Source: Alkalimonas sp.
GTDB lineage: Bacteria > Pseudomonadota > Gammaproteobacteria > Enterobacterales > Alteromonadaceae
Length of the DNA: 64,000 nt
Reading direction: 5' to 3'
Assembly (NCBI RefSeq): GCF_020831925.1
Contig: NZ_JAFIFQ010000006.1
Location: forward strand, 40,509-104,508
In this document: one piece after another, positions 8,144 to 17,191 of the stretch
Numbering within the stretch: position 1 is the stretch's first letter
Layout: the number at the start of each line of letters is the position of its first letter
Made by a program: the position numbers and the translations under genes
The notes under the pieces: model-generated
Databases searched by the model: none
What the model was told of the DNA's origin: nothing
What the model saw: the letters and a program-made list of their open reading frames with translations, nothing else

Positions 8144-10080
8144 GCCAGCAACGCTTTTTTCTGTTAGCCCCAGCGCTACAACTGCTGCTTATCTTACTGC
8201 TGCTACCAGCATGGCAAGCATGGAGCCTTTCTATGCTATTGTTGCTAAATGGCATGGCCTGGTTACAAGCATACCAGAAACTCCCTGTGCTAAGCCTTCG
8301 CTTGGTCAATGTTATCGCTGCTATTTGTGTGATTATCCTGCTGCTGGCGATCCGACAGTTGGGCTCAATGCATTTTCTGATGCACATTTTACTGCTATCA
8401 GCTTTGCTGCGATTACTGGCGCTATCCAGGCAAAGTGAAGCCCGGCAACTGGTTTGGGTGCAGTACTTCATTTTAGGATGCAGTTTCTTATTTCATCAAT
8501 CCATGGCCATGGCGGTGCTGATTTTTATAGCCACAGGCCTTAATTTATTGCTGCAATACCTCCTCTTTGCAGAACAATTGCCCGAACGCAAACAACTAGC
8601 CGCAGATAGTAAGTTCTTACTATTATTGCTGCCGCTATGGCTGGGTATGTTTGTTTTGTTCCCGCGACTATCCCCGCTATGGCAACTGCCCAGTTCCCAG
8701 CAAGCCATGACTGGGTTAGCTAATGAAATTGAGCCTGGAACTATTGAGCAGTTGGTGCAAAGCAATGCGACCGCCTTTCGCGTGCGATTCGATTCAAAGC
8801 TACCCGCTCAAGAAGAACGCTATTGGCGAGCCAAAGTATTTGAGCAGTTTGATGGTCGGCGTTGGTCGGTTCAGCAAAACTTTCATCGCACGGCCCGAAC
8901 CAGTCGCTCAATCACCGAACCAGACCAGCTAGTACACTATCAGGTGATTGCTGAGCCTAGTTTTCAGCGCGCCGTATTTAGCCTGGGCCTGCCAACGAAC
9001 TGGAGTCCGGAGCTGGAGCCCCTGGCTGCCGGATTGTTGCGTACCAATCGGCCTGTAAGCCAACGTATCAGCTATCAACTAAGCAGTGTACTGCAACCGA
9101 TCCCTTTGACGGATGATAACGAACGGCGTTGGAATTTGCTGACCGGGAATCACAACCCTAGAAGTCAGGTTTTTGCTGATGAATTGCTGGATGAACACCC
9201 TGAGCCACACCAATTTGCCAACGCTTTGCTGGACCATTTCCGGCAGCAGAGTTTTTACTACACGTTAAATCCACCTCTGCTTGGGCGTCACAGTGTGGAT
9301 GACTTTCTGTTTGAAAGCCAAGCCGGTTTTTGCAGTCATTATGCTTCTGCTACGGCCTTGTTGATGCGACAGGCTGGGATCCCAGCCCGCGTGGTTGGTG
9401 GTTACCTGGGTGGTGATTGGTATCCTGAGCAACAGTACTTACTGGTACGCCAGCGGGATGCACATGCCTGGGTGGAGTATTTGGTGGATGACCGTTGGTA
9501 TCCGTTGGATCCCACTGCCGCCATTGCGCCGGAACGGGTACTTGATGGCCTGGACAGCGCTTTATCGCCAGACGATATGGCTCTGTTGGGCCGCTCCTTG
9601 TTTGGAGAGCTGCCATTGTTTGCTCAGCTGCGCTTACAGCTGTTGCACCTGGATTACTACTGGTCGGTCTGGGTGCTGGGTTTTAACCAGCAGCGCCAGG
9701 ATGCTATTTGGCAGTCATTACGCAAGTTTTTTGCGAACTGGCAGCAATGGTTGCTGGCGTCACTGTTATTGTTCTTGCTGTTTCTGGCAGGGTTAGCAGG
9801 CTATTGCTGGCGGCATAGACAGCAATCGAGCCTTTCTGAACAACTACTCAAAGCCATCCCACGACTAAGCGCCAGAGCTCCTGAGCAAAGCCTTAACCAG
9901 GCATTGAAGTTATTGGCTAGCAGTAATGCAGCAGAACACGCTTTACTTCGGCAGGTGGATCACTTGTATGAGCTCAGTATTTTTGCTTCCGACAAGGCTG
10001 CAGAGCAAAAACTGACACGCTTATTAAAACAACACAAACGCAGGTTAAAACAGCTAAAGCCAATGAAGGGCAGTCAATGA
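8137..10080 (+). CDS. TgpA-like membrane protein with transglutaminase-like domain
   Basis: This is the third member of the MoxR-DUF58-transglutaminase operon. About 647 residues: five to six N-terminal transmembrane segments with a DUF3488-type architecture, a periplasmic transglutaminase-core domain and one more transmembrane helix near 545-565 (LLASLLLFLLFLAGLAGY) before a cytoplasmic tail. The catalytic triad is visible as C399 (GFCSHYASA), H443 (RDAHAWVEY) and D458 (WYPLDPTA). I prefer the ATG at 8137, which overlaps the DUF58 stop and has AAAGG 8 bases upstream, over an ATG at 8116 without a ribosome site. The P. aeruginosa homologue TgpA is an essential periplasmic transglutaminase; the substrate here is unknown. 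Confidence 0.88.
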   Translation: MLSQQRFFLLAPALQLLLILLLLPAWQAWSLSMLLLLNGMAWLQAYQKLPVLSLRLVNVIAAICVIILLLAIRQLGSMHFLMHILLLSALLRLLALSRQSEARQLVWVQYFILGCSFLFHQSMAMAVLIFIATGLNLLLQYLLFAEQLPERKQLAADSKFLLLLLPLWLGMFVLFPRLSPLWQLPSSQQAMTGLANEIEPGTIEQLVQSNATAFRVRFDSKLPAQEERYWRAKVFEQFDGRRWSVQQNFHRTARTSRSITEPDQLVHYQVIAEPSFQRAVFSLGLPTNWSPELEPLAAGLLRTNRPVSQRISYQLSSVLQPIPLTDDNERRWNLLTGNHNPRSQVFADELLDEHPEPHQFANALLDHFRQQSFYYTLNPPLLGRHSVDDFLFESQAGFCSHYASATALLMRQAGIPARVVGGYLGGDWYPEQQYLLVRQRDAHAWVEYLVDDRWYPLDPTAAIAPERVLDGLDSALSPDDMALLGRSLFGELPLFAQLRLQLLHLDYYWSVWVLGFNQQRQDAIWQSLRKFFANWQQWLLASLLLFLLFLAGLAGYCWRHRQQSSLSEQLLKAIPRLSARAPEQSLNQALKLLASSNAAEHALLRQVDHLYELSIFASDKAAEQKLTRLLKQHKRRLKQLKPMKGSQ

Positions 10081-10089
10081 CTGCCCTTC
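10065..10089. repeat. Perfect inverted repeat between convergent genes
   Basis: Arms GAAGGGCAGTCA and TGACTGCCCTTC separated by one A, spanning the stop codon of the transglutaminase gene and pointing at the convergent tricorn-like gene. There is no T run, so it may be a weak bidirectional terminator or an mRNA 3'-end stabiliser. Confidence 0.5.
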
Positions 10090-10099
10090 CAGAATACAC

Positions 10100-13000
10100 T
10101 TACCGGCGGATATCAGCTGCCGGGCCAGGCTGAATAGGTTCGGCTTTAAGCTCCGGAATGGGCTCGCGCTGGACTTTGCCCCGCAGATAATCGATAGCAA
10201 AGTTCAGCTGAGCGTCTTCCCCTCGGAAGGTAGCCACCGGCATATTACGCACCTCGTAATCCGGTGCTACACCATATCCTTCAATGATATAGCGACCATC
10301 CATAGCAAATTGAGGTGTTTCAGCCACCCGGGCAACACCGCGATCCGTCAGTAAGTTACGCCCGGTCAGCCAGACACCAGCCCCGGCCGTTCGCATGCCC
10401 ACCAAAGGCCCCAGCTCCAGCACTTTGACGCCCGCAGCGAAGGTTTCACCGTCCGAGTAGGTGAGCTGATCGGTCAATACCACCAAATGACCACGAAATG
10501 CCTGTTGCATATTGGTGTAAGGCCCACCCTGAGTCGGTTGCCAGAATGCCCAGGCCCGACGCAACAGCTTTTCGATGATCCAACTGTCGATGTTACCACC
10601 ACGATTTCGTCGTACATCAATGATCAAGCCATCTTTATCAACATTGGCATAAAACTCACGGGCAAAATTGGCAATGTCGTTTGGCCCCATCGCGTACAAG
10701 TGCAGATAACCAAACTGTCCTTCTGAGGCCGTTTGCACTTTAGCCGCATTGTTAAATACCCAGTCCTGATAACGCAACTGATGATCGCGTCCGGCATTGA
10801 CCGGTACAGCTACCGTTTGCAGGCGACTATTGCCACGGCTTAAATCCAGCAACACCTGGCGGCCAACCTGGTTGCGCAGCTGCAACTGGACATCAGCTAC
10901 CGTTTGCACCGACCGGCCATTAACGGCACGGATCAGATCGCCAACCCTTGCATTCACCCCAGGTTGCGCCAATGGCGCCGCCTGGGCTGGTAGCTCTGGA
11001 TCGGTCCGGTAAATATGAGCAATACGCACACCATCTGCGGTCGTTTCTAGGCTGGCACCCAAACTTGCTGCGGCAGGTGTTGGCCGCTGCGCCGGATAAT
11101 CGCCGCCCCGTACCTGGGAGTGCAGTGCGTCGAGCTCGCCCATCATCTGGGCCAGCACATCATCAAGTTCATGGCGGTCGGAAACCCGCTCTACCAGCGG
11201 CAGATAGCGTGTCTTGGTTTCCTGCCAATCTAAGCCACGCATGGCTTTATCGAATAAAAACTCACGCTGCATCAGCCAGGCATCACGGAACATCTGTTGC
11301 CATTCCTGCTTGGGATCCAGCGCCAGCTGCCATTGCCTGCTGTTCAGCAGTGCCGAGCTCAGATCGGATGGCTCTTTATCGCCGATATCCACCACATACA
11401 TAGGGCCGGTGCCATTGGCTTGCTGCTTTCGCAAAAACAGCTGTTTGCCGTCGTGCGATACCCGGTAATCAGCAATAGCTGAACCGTAGTGCTCGATTTT
11501 TGCATCCCGGTTATCAATTTTAATCACCTTGAGATCCGGGGTGGAGCCAGCATCATAGCTCCACTCACGCACAAACAAACGCTGCTCGGTCACACTGAGC
11601 TGGGTGTAATTGCCAGCCGCTACCGGCACCTGCCATAAGCGTTGATTCAGCCCCTGCCAGTCGACCCGGCTAACCGCTGCCGCTCTGCGGCCACGCCGCG
11701 CTGGTTCTTCGCTGTTGATCTCAGCTACTGGCAACTCAGTCGGTGGTTGAAACGGAAAGGCTGCGCCCTGCTTCAGGCTAACGGCGAAAATCTCACTGCG
11801 CCGGTCAAACATCGGTCCCAGGTTGCGATCGCCCCAGGGATGGCCAGGGGTGGCTCTAAAATGACGGTTGGATAAAAAATACAGCCAGTTGCCATCCGGG
11901 CTAAACGCCGGAGAGAACGACTCATACTTGCTGCTGGTGATCAGTTGGTGTTTTTGTTCTGCCAGTGAATACAGCAGCACCTGGCTGCGCTGCTGACGGG
12001 TTTCCACATGGGTCAGCGCAATCAGCTGGCTGTCGTGCGACCAGACAATATCGGCAAAAGGCGCCAGACCCACACCACCGCTAAATGCCAGTTTATTCTC
12101 CAGCGTTTGAAGATTCAGCAACCAAAGATTACCAGCTTTATCATCATGCGCCAGCCAGTTGCCATCTGGTGATAAAGCCAGTTGCCAGCGAAAGCCATTG
12201 CCATCTTTGGTTAATTGCTTGGCTTCATCCCGGCCATCGGCAGCATAACGCCAGATCTCCAGCTCGCCGGTTTGGTCGCTGATAGCATACACCCATTTGC
12301 CATCCTGACTGAGGATGGCTTCCCGGATGCGGCTGTTGGCCGGGGTGGCAATGTCTACCAACCGTGCCGGCGATTTGGCGGCAATTGCCACCTTGCCACG
12401 CGCAGTAAGCACCACCTGATCACCAAAGCCAGCGTAATGCGCACTGGTCAGGTAATTCAGCGGCTGATCCAGCCAGCGCTCACGTTGATGCGGCCGGTCG
12501 GACTGAATGCTAAGCTCAAGCAGGCGATCCTCACCGCTTTGCAGATCCAGCAAATGAATATCGGCACCCAACTGATAGACAATTCGGCCCTGATTCAAAT
12601 AAGCCTGACGAACCTGCCAATCCTGATGATGGCTATGTTGTTGCAAATCACTGCCATCGGTTTGCATCGACCAGATGTTCGGATTACCGCTGGCATCGCT
12701 GACAAAATACACTCGCCCTTGCCACAGCATGGGATTACGCACAGAGCCCTGGTGTCCGGCACTGAGCAATTCAGCTTCCTGGCCGGAGCCCAGCCGATAG
12801 CGCCATAACTCACCCATAGCCCCACCACGGTAGGTGCGGGCATTATCACCGGTGGCTTGCAGACCATGCTGCACAAAGTACAGCCACTCCCCGTCACTAT
12901 CCAGTGCCCCTTCAATGGCATCTGCTACCGGTAAGGTTTCAGTTTTTAAGCTGGTGGGATCAACGGTTTTCAGCAGCCAGAAATTAGCCGGGCCAGCCAC

Positions 13001-13375
13001 ATGATCAGTGGCATACAGCAGTTGGCCATCTTTAGTCCAACCTTGCAGGCGCACCCGGCTGTTTTCAAAAGTAACCCGTTTGGCCACCCCACCATTGGCG
13101 GCTTTGACATAAAGCTCTGGGGTTTGTTCATAACTTGCGACAAAAGCCAGCCACTTGCCATCTGGCGATAACCGGGCCTGCGTTTCTTCGGTTGGATGCG
13201 TGGTGAGGCGATGACCGCGCAAGCTGGCTAAATCAGCCTGCCAGATATTGCCTTCAGACGTAAACAGCAGATTATCTTGCTGCAGTGAAGGCGAACGGAA
13301 ATAGCTATCCGATGCCAGAGCGTTGGCACTGAATACAGAGGTAATGGCAAAAGCCAGCAGTGTCTTTTTGATCAT
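10100..13375 (-). CDS. Tricorn-like S41 family periplasmic peptidase
   Basis: A large protease of about 1091 residues. It has an N-terminal signal peptide (MIKKTLLAFAITSVFSANALA), two beta-propeller regions made of WD40/TolB-like blades (for example LSPDGKWLAFVA, LSQDGKWVYAISD, FSPDGNWLYFLSN), a PDZ-like domain (about 770-860) and a C-terminal S41 core with GGNIDSWIIEKLLRRAW and the nucleophile S974 in LTYSDGETFA. The tricorn proteases of archaea share this order. I place the start at 13375 because the ORF's earlier TTG-type start (13396) adds seven residues before the signal peptide. It likely degrades peptides in the periplasm (inference). It stands alone, convergent to the transglutaminase operon. 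Confidence 0.88.
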   Translation of the reverse strand: MIKKTLLAFAITSVFSANALASDSYFRSPSLQQDNLLFTSEGNIWQADLASLRGHRLTTHPTEETQARLSPDGKWLAFVASYEQTPELYVKAANGGVAKRVTFENSRVRLQGWTKDGQLLYATDHVAGPANFWLLKTVDPTSLKTETLPVADAIEGALDSDGEWLYFVQHGLQATGDNARTYRGGAMGELWRYRLGSGQEAELLSAGHQGSVRNPMLWQGRVYFVSDASGNPNIWSMQTDGSDLQQHSHHQDWQVRQAYLNQGRIVYQLGADIHLLDLQSGEDRLLELSIQSDRPHQRERWLDQPLNYLTSAHYAGFGDQVVLTARGKVAIAAKSPARLVDIATPANSRIREAILSQDGKWVYAISDQTGELEIWRYAADGRDEAKQLTKDGNGFRWQLALSPDGNWLAHDDKAGNLWLLNLQTLENKLAFSGGVGLAPFADIVWSHDSQLIALTHVETRQQRSQVLLYSLAEQKHQLITSSKYESFSPAFSPDGNWLYFLSNRHFRATPGHPWGDRNLGPMFDRRSEIFAVSLKQGAAFPFQPPTELPVAEINSEEPARRGRRAAAVSRVDWQGLNQRLWQVPVAAGNYTQLSVTEQRLFVREWSYDAGSTPDLKVIKIDNRDAKIEHYGSAIADYRVSHDGKQLFLRKQQANGTGPMYVVDIGDKEPSDLSSALLNSRQWQLALDPKQEWQQMFRDAWLMQREFLFDKAMRGLDWQETKTRYLPLVERVSDRHELDDVLAQMMGELDALHSQVRGGDYPAQRPTPAAASLGASLETTADGVRIAHIYRTDPELPAQAAPLAQPGVNARVGDLIRAVNGRSVQTVADVQLQLRNQVGRQVLLDLSRGNSRLQTVAVPVNAGRDHQLRYQDWVFNNAAKVQTASEGQFGYLHLYAMGPNDIANFAREFYANVDKDGLIIDVRRNRGGNIDSWIIEKLLRRAWAFWQPTQGGPYTNMQQAFRGHLVVLTDQLTYSDGETFAAGVKVLELGPLVGMRTAGAGVWLTGRNLLTDRGVARVAETPQFAMDGRYIIEGYGVAPDYEVRNMPVATFRGEDAQLNFAIDYLRGKVQREPIPELKAEPIQPGPAADIRR

Positions 13376-13514
13376 GGTAGGTCTTGTTGTTAGCACAAAG
13401 TAGCATAACGCTATCAGAACTAAGGCAACAGAACCAGAATCAATGCGGCTAAATCAGGGTTTCTACGGTTGGATAGCAGGCTGAAACGGCATCCGTGCCG
13501 CTTCAGCATCAAGC

Positions 13515-14702
13515 TTACCGCAGCTCAGTGCGCAGCTTGCTGACACAAGCCTTGGCTTTATCGATGGCGGCTTTGGTACTGTCGTCAAGCGCTAGCGCTA
13601 CGCCCATACGGCGCTTACCCTGCACTTCCGGTTTGCCGAACAGTCGTATCTCGGTATCCGGCACCGCCAGCGCATCCGCCAGCCCCTGATAACGGATATC
13701 GGCGCTTTGGCCTTCGACCAGGAGCACAGCCGATGCCGCTGGTCCGTACTGGCGAATTTGTGGAATAGGTAAGCCTAAAATCGCACGGGCATGCAGTGCA
13801 AATTCGCTGTATTGCTGCGAAATCAAAGTCACCAAACCGGTATCGTGTGGCCGGGGGGAGACTTCGCTAAACCAAACGTCATCGCCTTTGATAAAGAGCT
13901 CCACGCCAAAGATCCCGGCACCACTCAGTGCTTGCACCACCTGACGGGCAAATTGCTGGGATTTTTCCAAAGCGGCCGCTGACATCGCCTGTGGCTGCCA
14001 GCTTTCGCGGTAATCACCATCTTCCTGGCGGTGGCCTATCGGCGCACAGAACTGAATGCCCTGCGCCGATTGCACGGTTAGCAAGGTGATTTCGTAATCA
14101 AAATCAATGAAACCTTCCACTATCACATGGCCCTTACCGGCGCGACCGCCTTCCTGAGCATAAGCCCAGGCTGCAGCCAAATCGTCGGCGCTTTTCAGCA
14201 CCGTCTGGCCTTTACCAGAGGACGACATAATGGGCTTAACCACACAAGGGTAGCCAATGGCAGCCACCGCCGCTTCAAAGCTGGCTTTATCCTGCGCAAA
14301 CTGATAGCTCGAGGTAGGCAGCTGCAATTCTTCGGCCGCCAGCCGGCGAATGCCTTCACGGTTCATGGTTAAATTAGCTGCCCGGGCACTGGGTACCACA
14401 GTAAAACCGGCCTGCTCCAGCTCCAGCAGCTCAGTGGTGGCTATGGCCTCTAACTCGGGCACGATAAAGGTTGGCTTTTCTTTGATCACCAACTGACGCA
14501 GCGCTGCATTGTTTAGCATCGAAATCACCACTGCTTTGTCGGCGACCTGCATGGCCGGCGCATTGGGGTAGCGATCCACCGCAATCACTTCACAGCCATA
14601 ACGTTTTAATTCAATGCACAGCTCTTTGCCCAGCTCACCGCTGCCCAGCAACAAGACCTTGGTGGCACTGCTGCTACCAGGAGTTCCGATGGTTGTACTC
14701 AT
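13515..14702 (-). CDS. purT: Formate-dependent phosphoribosylglycinamide formyltransferase (PurT)
   Basis: PurT is an ATP-grasp enzyme that formylates GAR with formate and ATP in purine synthesis. The 395-residue protein has the N-terminal [21 protein letters not shown], the family segment [21 protein letters not shown]-grasp elements [16 protein letters not shown] and [19 protein letters not shown], and the metal site region [27 protein letters not shown]. The length agrees with E. coli (392). The ATG at 14702 overlaps the gnd stop by one base (TAATG), so the two genes are translationally coupled; the longer ORF start inside gnd is unlikely. Confidence 0.95.
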   Translation of the reverse strand: MSTTIGTPGSSSATKVLLLGSGELGKELCIELKRYGCEVIAVDRYPNAPAMQVADKAVVISMLNNAALRQLVIKEKPTFIVPELEAIATTELLELEQAGFTVVPSARAANLTMNREGIRRLAAEELQLPTSSYQFAQDKASFEAAVAAIGYPCVVKPIMSSSGKGQTVLKSADDLAAAWAYAQEGGRAGKGHVIVEGFIDFDYEITLLTVQSAQGIQFCAPIGHRQEDGDYRESWQPQAMSAAALEKSQQFARQVVQALSGAGIFGVELFIKGDDVWFSEVSPRPHDTGLVTLISQQYSEFALHARAILGLPIPQIRQYGPAASAVLLVEGQSADIRYQGLADALAVPDTEIRLFGKPEVQGKRRMGVALALDDSTKAAIDKAKACVSKLRTELR

Positions 14703-16231
14703 TATTTGATCCTCGTCATTGGCCGGCCCTGCTCGCTCCATAACACATGGAAAGTTTTACCTTTGGGCTGATCGGTACGCTCAAAGGTATGAGCACCAAA
14801 GAAGTCACGCTGGCCTTGCAACAAGTTGGCTGGCAGTACTGCTGTGCGATAAGCATCGTAATAACTCAGCGCTGAGCTGAGCGCCGGTACAGGAATGCCG
14901 GCCAGGGTGGCATTGGCTACGGCCTGGCGCCAGTGCTGCTGAAAACCGGAGATTTGTTTGGCGAAGAATGGGTCGACCAGCAGGTTGGCCAGTTCTTCAT
15001 TGCGCTGATAAGCTTCGGTAATGGACTGCAAAAAGACCGCACGGATAATACAACCGGCCCGCCAGATCTTGGCGATTTCAGCAAAGTTAAGCTCCCAGCC
15101 CTGCTCTGCCGCCGCGGTTTTCATCAGATGAAAGCCCTGTGCATAAACACAGACCTTGGCGCAATACAGCGCATCATGCAAAGCAGCTACCGTCGCTTGT
15201 TTTTGCGCGTCATCCAGCAACTGCGGGCTTGGACCGGCCAGCACGCTGGAGGCTTTTACCCGCTCCGCTTTTAGTGCGGATAATGAGCGGGCATAGACCG
15301 CTTCGGCAATACTTGGCGCCGGACTGCCCAGTTGCAAGCTGCTGACCGCAGTCCACAGGCCGGTGCCCTTTTGGCCGGCTTTATCCAAAATCACATCGAC
15401 CAACGGCAAGCCAGTGTCTGAATCGGCGGTGGCCAGCACCTCAGCGCTGATTTCCATCAGGTAGCTGTTTAAAATACCTTCATTCCACTGCTTAAAAACG
15501 CCGGCGATTTCCAACGGGTTCATATCCAGTTGGTCGCGCATCACCTGATAGGCTTCGCAAATCAGCTGCATATCGGCATATTCAATGCCATTGTGCACCA
15601 TCTTAACGTAATGGCCCGAGCCGGTTGGGCCTATGTAAGTGGCACAAGGCTCACCTTCGGTGACCGGCTTACCGGGTATTTTACGTTCAATCGGCTTACC
15701 ACTGGCAGGATCGACCTTGGCAGCAATGGCCTGCCAGACTGGCTTAATGCGGGTCCAGGCATAGGGATCGCCACTTGGCATCAGGGAGGGGCCAAAACGG
15801 GCGCCCTCTTCTCCGCCAGAAACCGCAGTACTAAAGAAAATAAACTTGCCTTCGTAGGACTTTTCCCGCTCGACCGTATCGGTCCACAGGCTGTTGCCGG
15901 TATCCACCACGATGTCATCGGCCTGAATGCCGGCATCAATCAGCTTATGGCAAATATCATCCACCGGTTTTCCGGCGGGCACCGACAACACAATCAGGTG
16001 CGGCGCTTTTAAAAGGCCAAGCAATTCGGTGTAGGAACTGCAGGCAATGACCCGGGCGGGCTGATCACCACGCTCAGAGGCATCTTGCGCCAACACAGCG
16101 TCCAGACGCTGACGGTCCAGATCAAAAGCAGCCACTCGATAGCCATTATCGGCCAGATTGAGGATAAGGTTTTTGCCCATAACACCGGCGCCAACAAAGC
16201 CGATATCGCAGTGACGAATGGGGTCTGACAT
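14702..16231 (-). CDS. gnd: 6-phosphogluconate dehydrogenase, decarboxylating
   Basis: Gnd oxidises 6-phosphogluconate to ribulose 5-phosphate and CO2 in the pentose phosphate pathway. The 509-residue protein has the N-terminal NADP fold [21 protein letters not shown], the substrate motif [19 protein letters not shown], the catalytic [19 protein letters not shown] with Lys and Asn, and the C-terminal [14 protein letters not shown]. The start at 16231 has AGGA at 7 bases; the ORF could extend to 16276 but without similarity. It overlaps purT by one base, an arrangement coupling ribose phosphate supply to purine synthesis (inference). Confidence 0.95.
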   Translation of the reverse strand: MSDPIRHCDIGFVGAGVMGKNLILNLADNGYRVAAFDLDRQRLDAVLAQDASERGDQPARVIACSSYTELLGLLKAPHLIVLSVPAGKPVDDICHKLIDAGIQADDIVVDTGNSLWTDTVEREKSYEGKFIFFSTAVSGGEEGARFGPSLMPSGDPYAWTRIKPVWQAIAAKVDPASGKPIERKIPGKPVTEGEPCATYIGPTGSGHYVKMVHNGIEYADMQLICEAYQVMRDQLDMNPLEIAGVFKQWNEGILNSYLMEISAEVLATADSDTGLPLVDVILDKAGQKGTGLWTAVSSLQLGSPAPSIAEAVYARSLSALKAERVKASSVLAGPSPQLLDDAQKQATVAALHDALYCAKVCVYAQGFHLMKTAAAEQGWELNFAEIAKIWRAGCIIRAVFLQSITEAYQRNEELANLLVDPFFAKQISGFQQHWRQAVANATLAGIPVPALSSALSYYDAYRTAVLPANLLQGQRDFFGAHTFERTDQPKGKTFHVLWSEQGRPMTRIK

Positions 16232-16259
16232 GAAGAGTCCTATTTCAGCCGAAGAAATC

Positions 16260-16285
16260 GGCGCGAAGTATACCAAGTTCGCGCC
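16260..16285. repeat. Inverted repeat upstream of gnd
   Basis: Arms GGCGCGAA and TTCGCGCC around a 10-base spacer, 29-54 bases upstream of the gnd start. It could be an operator or a 5'-leader hairpin; I cannot tell which. Confidence 0.35.
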
Positions 16286-16477
16286 ATAATTGCAGTCTTC
16301 GTCTTACCCGCATCTGATAACAGATGCCTGTTCTGGCGAACTCCTGACGGTAAATGATGCCATCATGCTGCCACAACCTGCTGCTATACGATCAAGAAGG
16401 CGGATCGATCTTGCTTTTTTGAACTACGGCCCCCAAAGCCATTGAACGCATAGTCGTTTACCGATCCGCAAGGGCCA

Positions 16478-16864
16478 TTACTGCTCCCAGGTTCCCATCA
16501 TCAATTGACAACCATTTTGCGAGCTTTCAAGCAGCTGGGCATCGCGATTGTAATAATAAAAACTCACCACACCGCCGCCCACATCTTTGCATTTTGCCTG
16601 AGGGTTGGCAGGGCAAGCCGTCATATAGGTAATATCGGCCTGGTATTGATCGTCGTTAAGAGGGTTACTCATACTCTGACACATCTCTTGAAACTGCGCA
16701 GTCGAGATGCTGCCGTTTTCAATACAATCATTGATCACAATTCGCTGATCCAACATTTTAAAATCGCCCTCCAACAAGCAAGCCCTTTCGCTGGCAAATG
16801 CCGACGTCATAGACAAACTCCCGAGGCTGACAGCAAGTAATAAAGCACCTTGTAACAGTTTCAT
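16478..16864 (-). CDS. Small secreted Cys-rich protein of unknown function
   Basis: I do not recognise the family. The 128-residue protein has a clear signal peptide (about 1-24, LLLAVSLGSLSMTSAFA) and a mature part with six cysteines (RACLLE, NDCIEN, EMCQSM, TACPAN, AKCKDV, NGCQLM), which suggests three disulfides in the periplasm. AAGGAT lies about 6 bases before the ATG. It stands alone between gnd and the glycogen operon on the same strand, with 246 bases to gnd and 327 to glgX. Confidence 0.7.
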   Translation of the reverse strand: MKLLQGALLLAVSLGSLSMTSAFASERACLLEGDFKMLDQRIVINDCIENGSISTAQFQEMCQSMSNPLNDDQYQADITYMTACPANPQAKCKDVGGGVVSFYYYNRDAQLLESSQNGCQLMMGTWEQ

Positions 16865-17191
16865 GAAACATCCTTATTAATAAGCAGAGATACTCATTTC
16901 GCGCTTTGATCTAATATTTAGGGCTGATTGGTTGTTTTGACTCAGGAGCATACTGTATTTGATTTGCGCTACAGACACCAGCAGATCACCACCATTTTTA
17001 ACGTCAAGATAACTTTCATTGGTATATACAGAGAGTTTATTATGATATAAACATCAAATGTAATAAAACTTTGACGCTTTTATTGTTAAGCTCAGCATCC
17101 ATTTTTAAAATAGGAAGCTGGGTACTAAAATCGGTCGTGGCCCAGCAAGCACGCTGAAAAAAATGGCTTTATGATGAGACTGTGGCAACAC
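16865..17191. other. Gene-free AT-rich stretch
   Basis: 327 bases between the small secreted protein gene and the end of glgX. It must contain the promoter of the former. I see no convincing terminator hairpin after glgX and no coding sequence. Confidence 0.5.

Noticed and set aside
7941..8471. A 176-residue minus-strand ORF across the DUF58/TgpA junction
   Set aside because: It lies antisense to two well-supported coding regions and lacks family features or a ribosome site.
17059..17073. A third HexR-like box downstream of glgX
   Set aside because: Only about 12 of 15 positions match and one half-site is broken.
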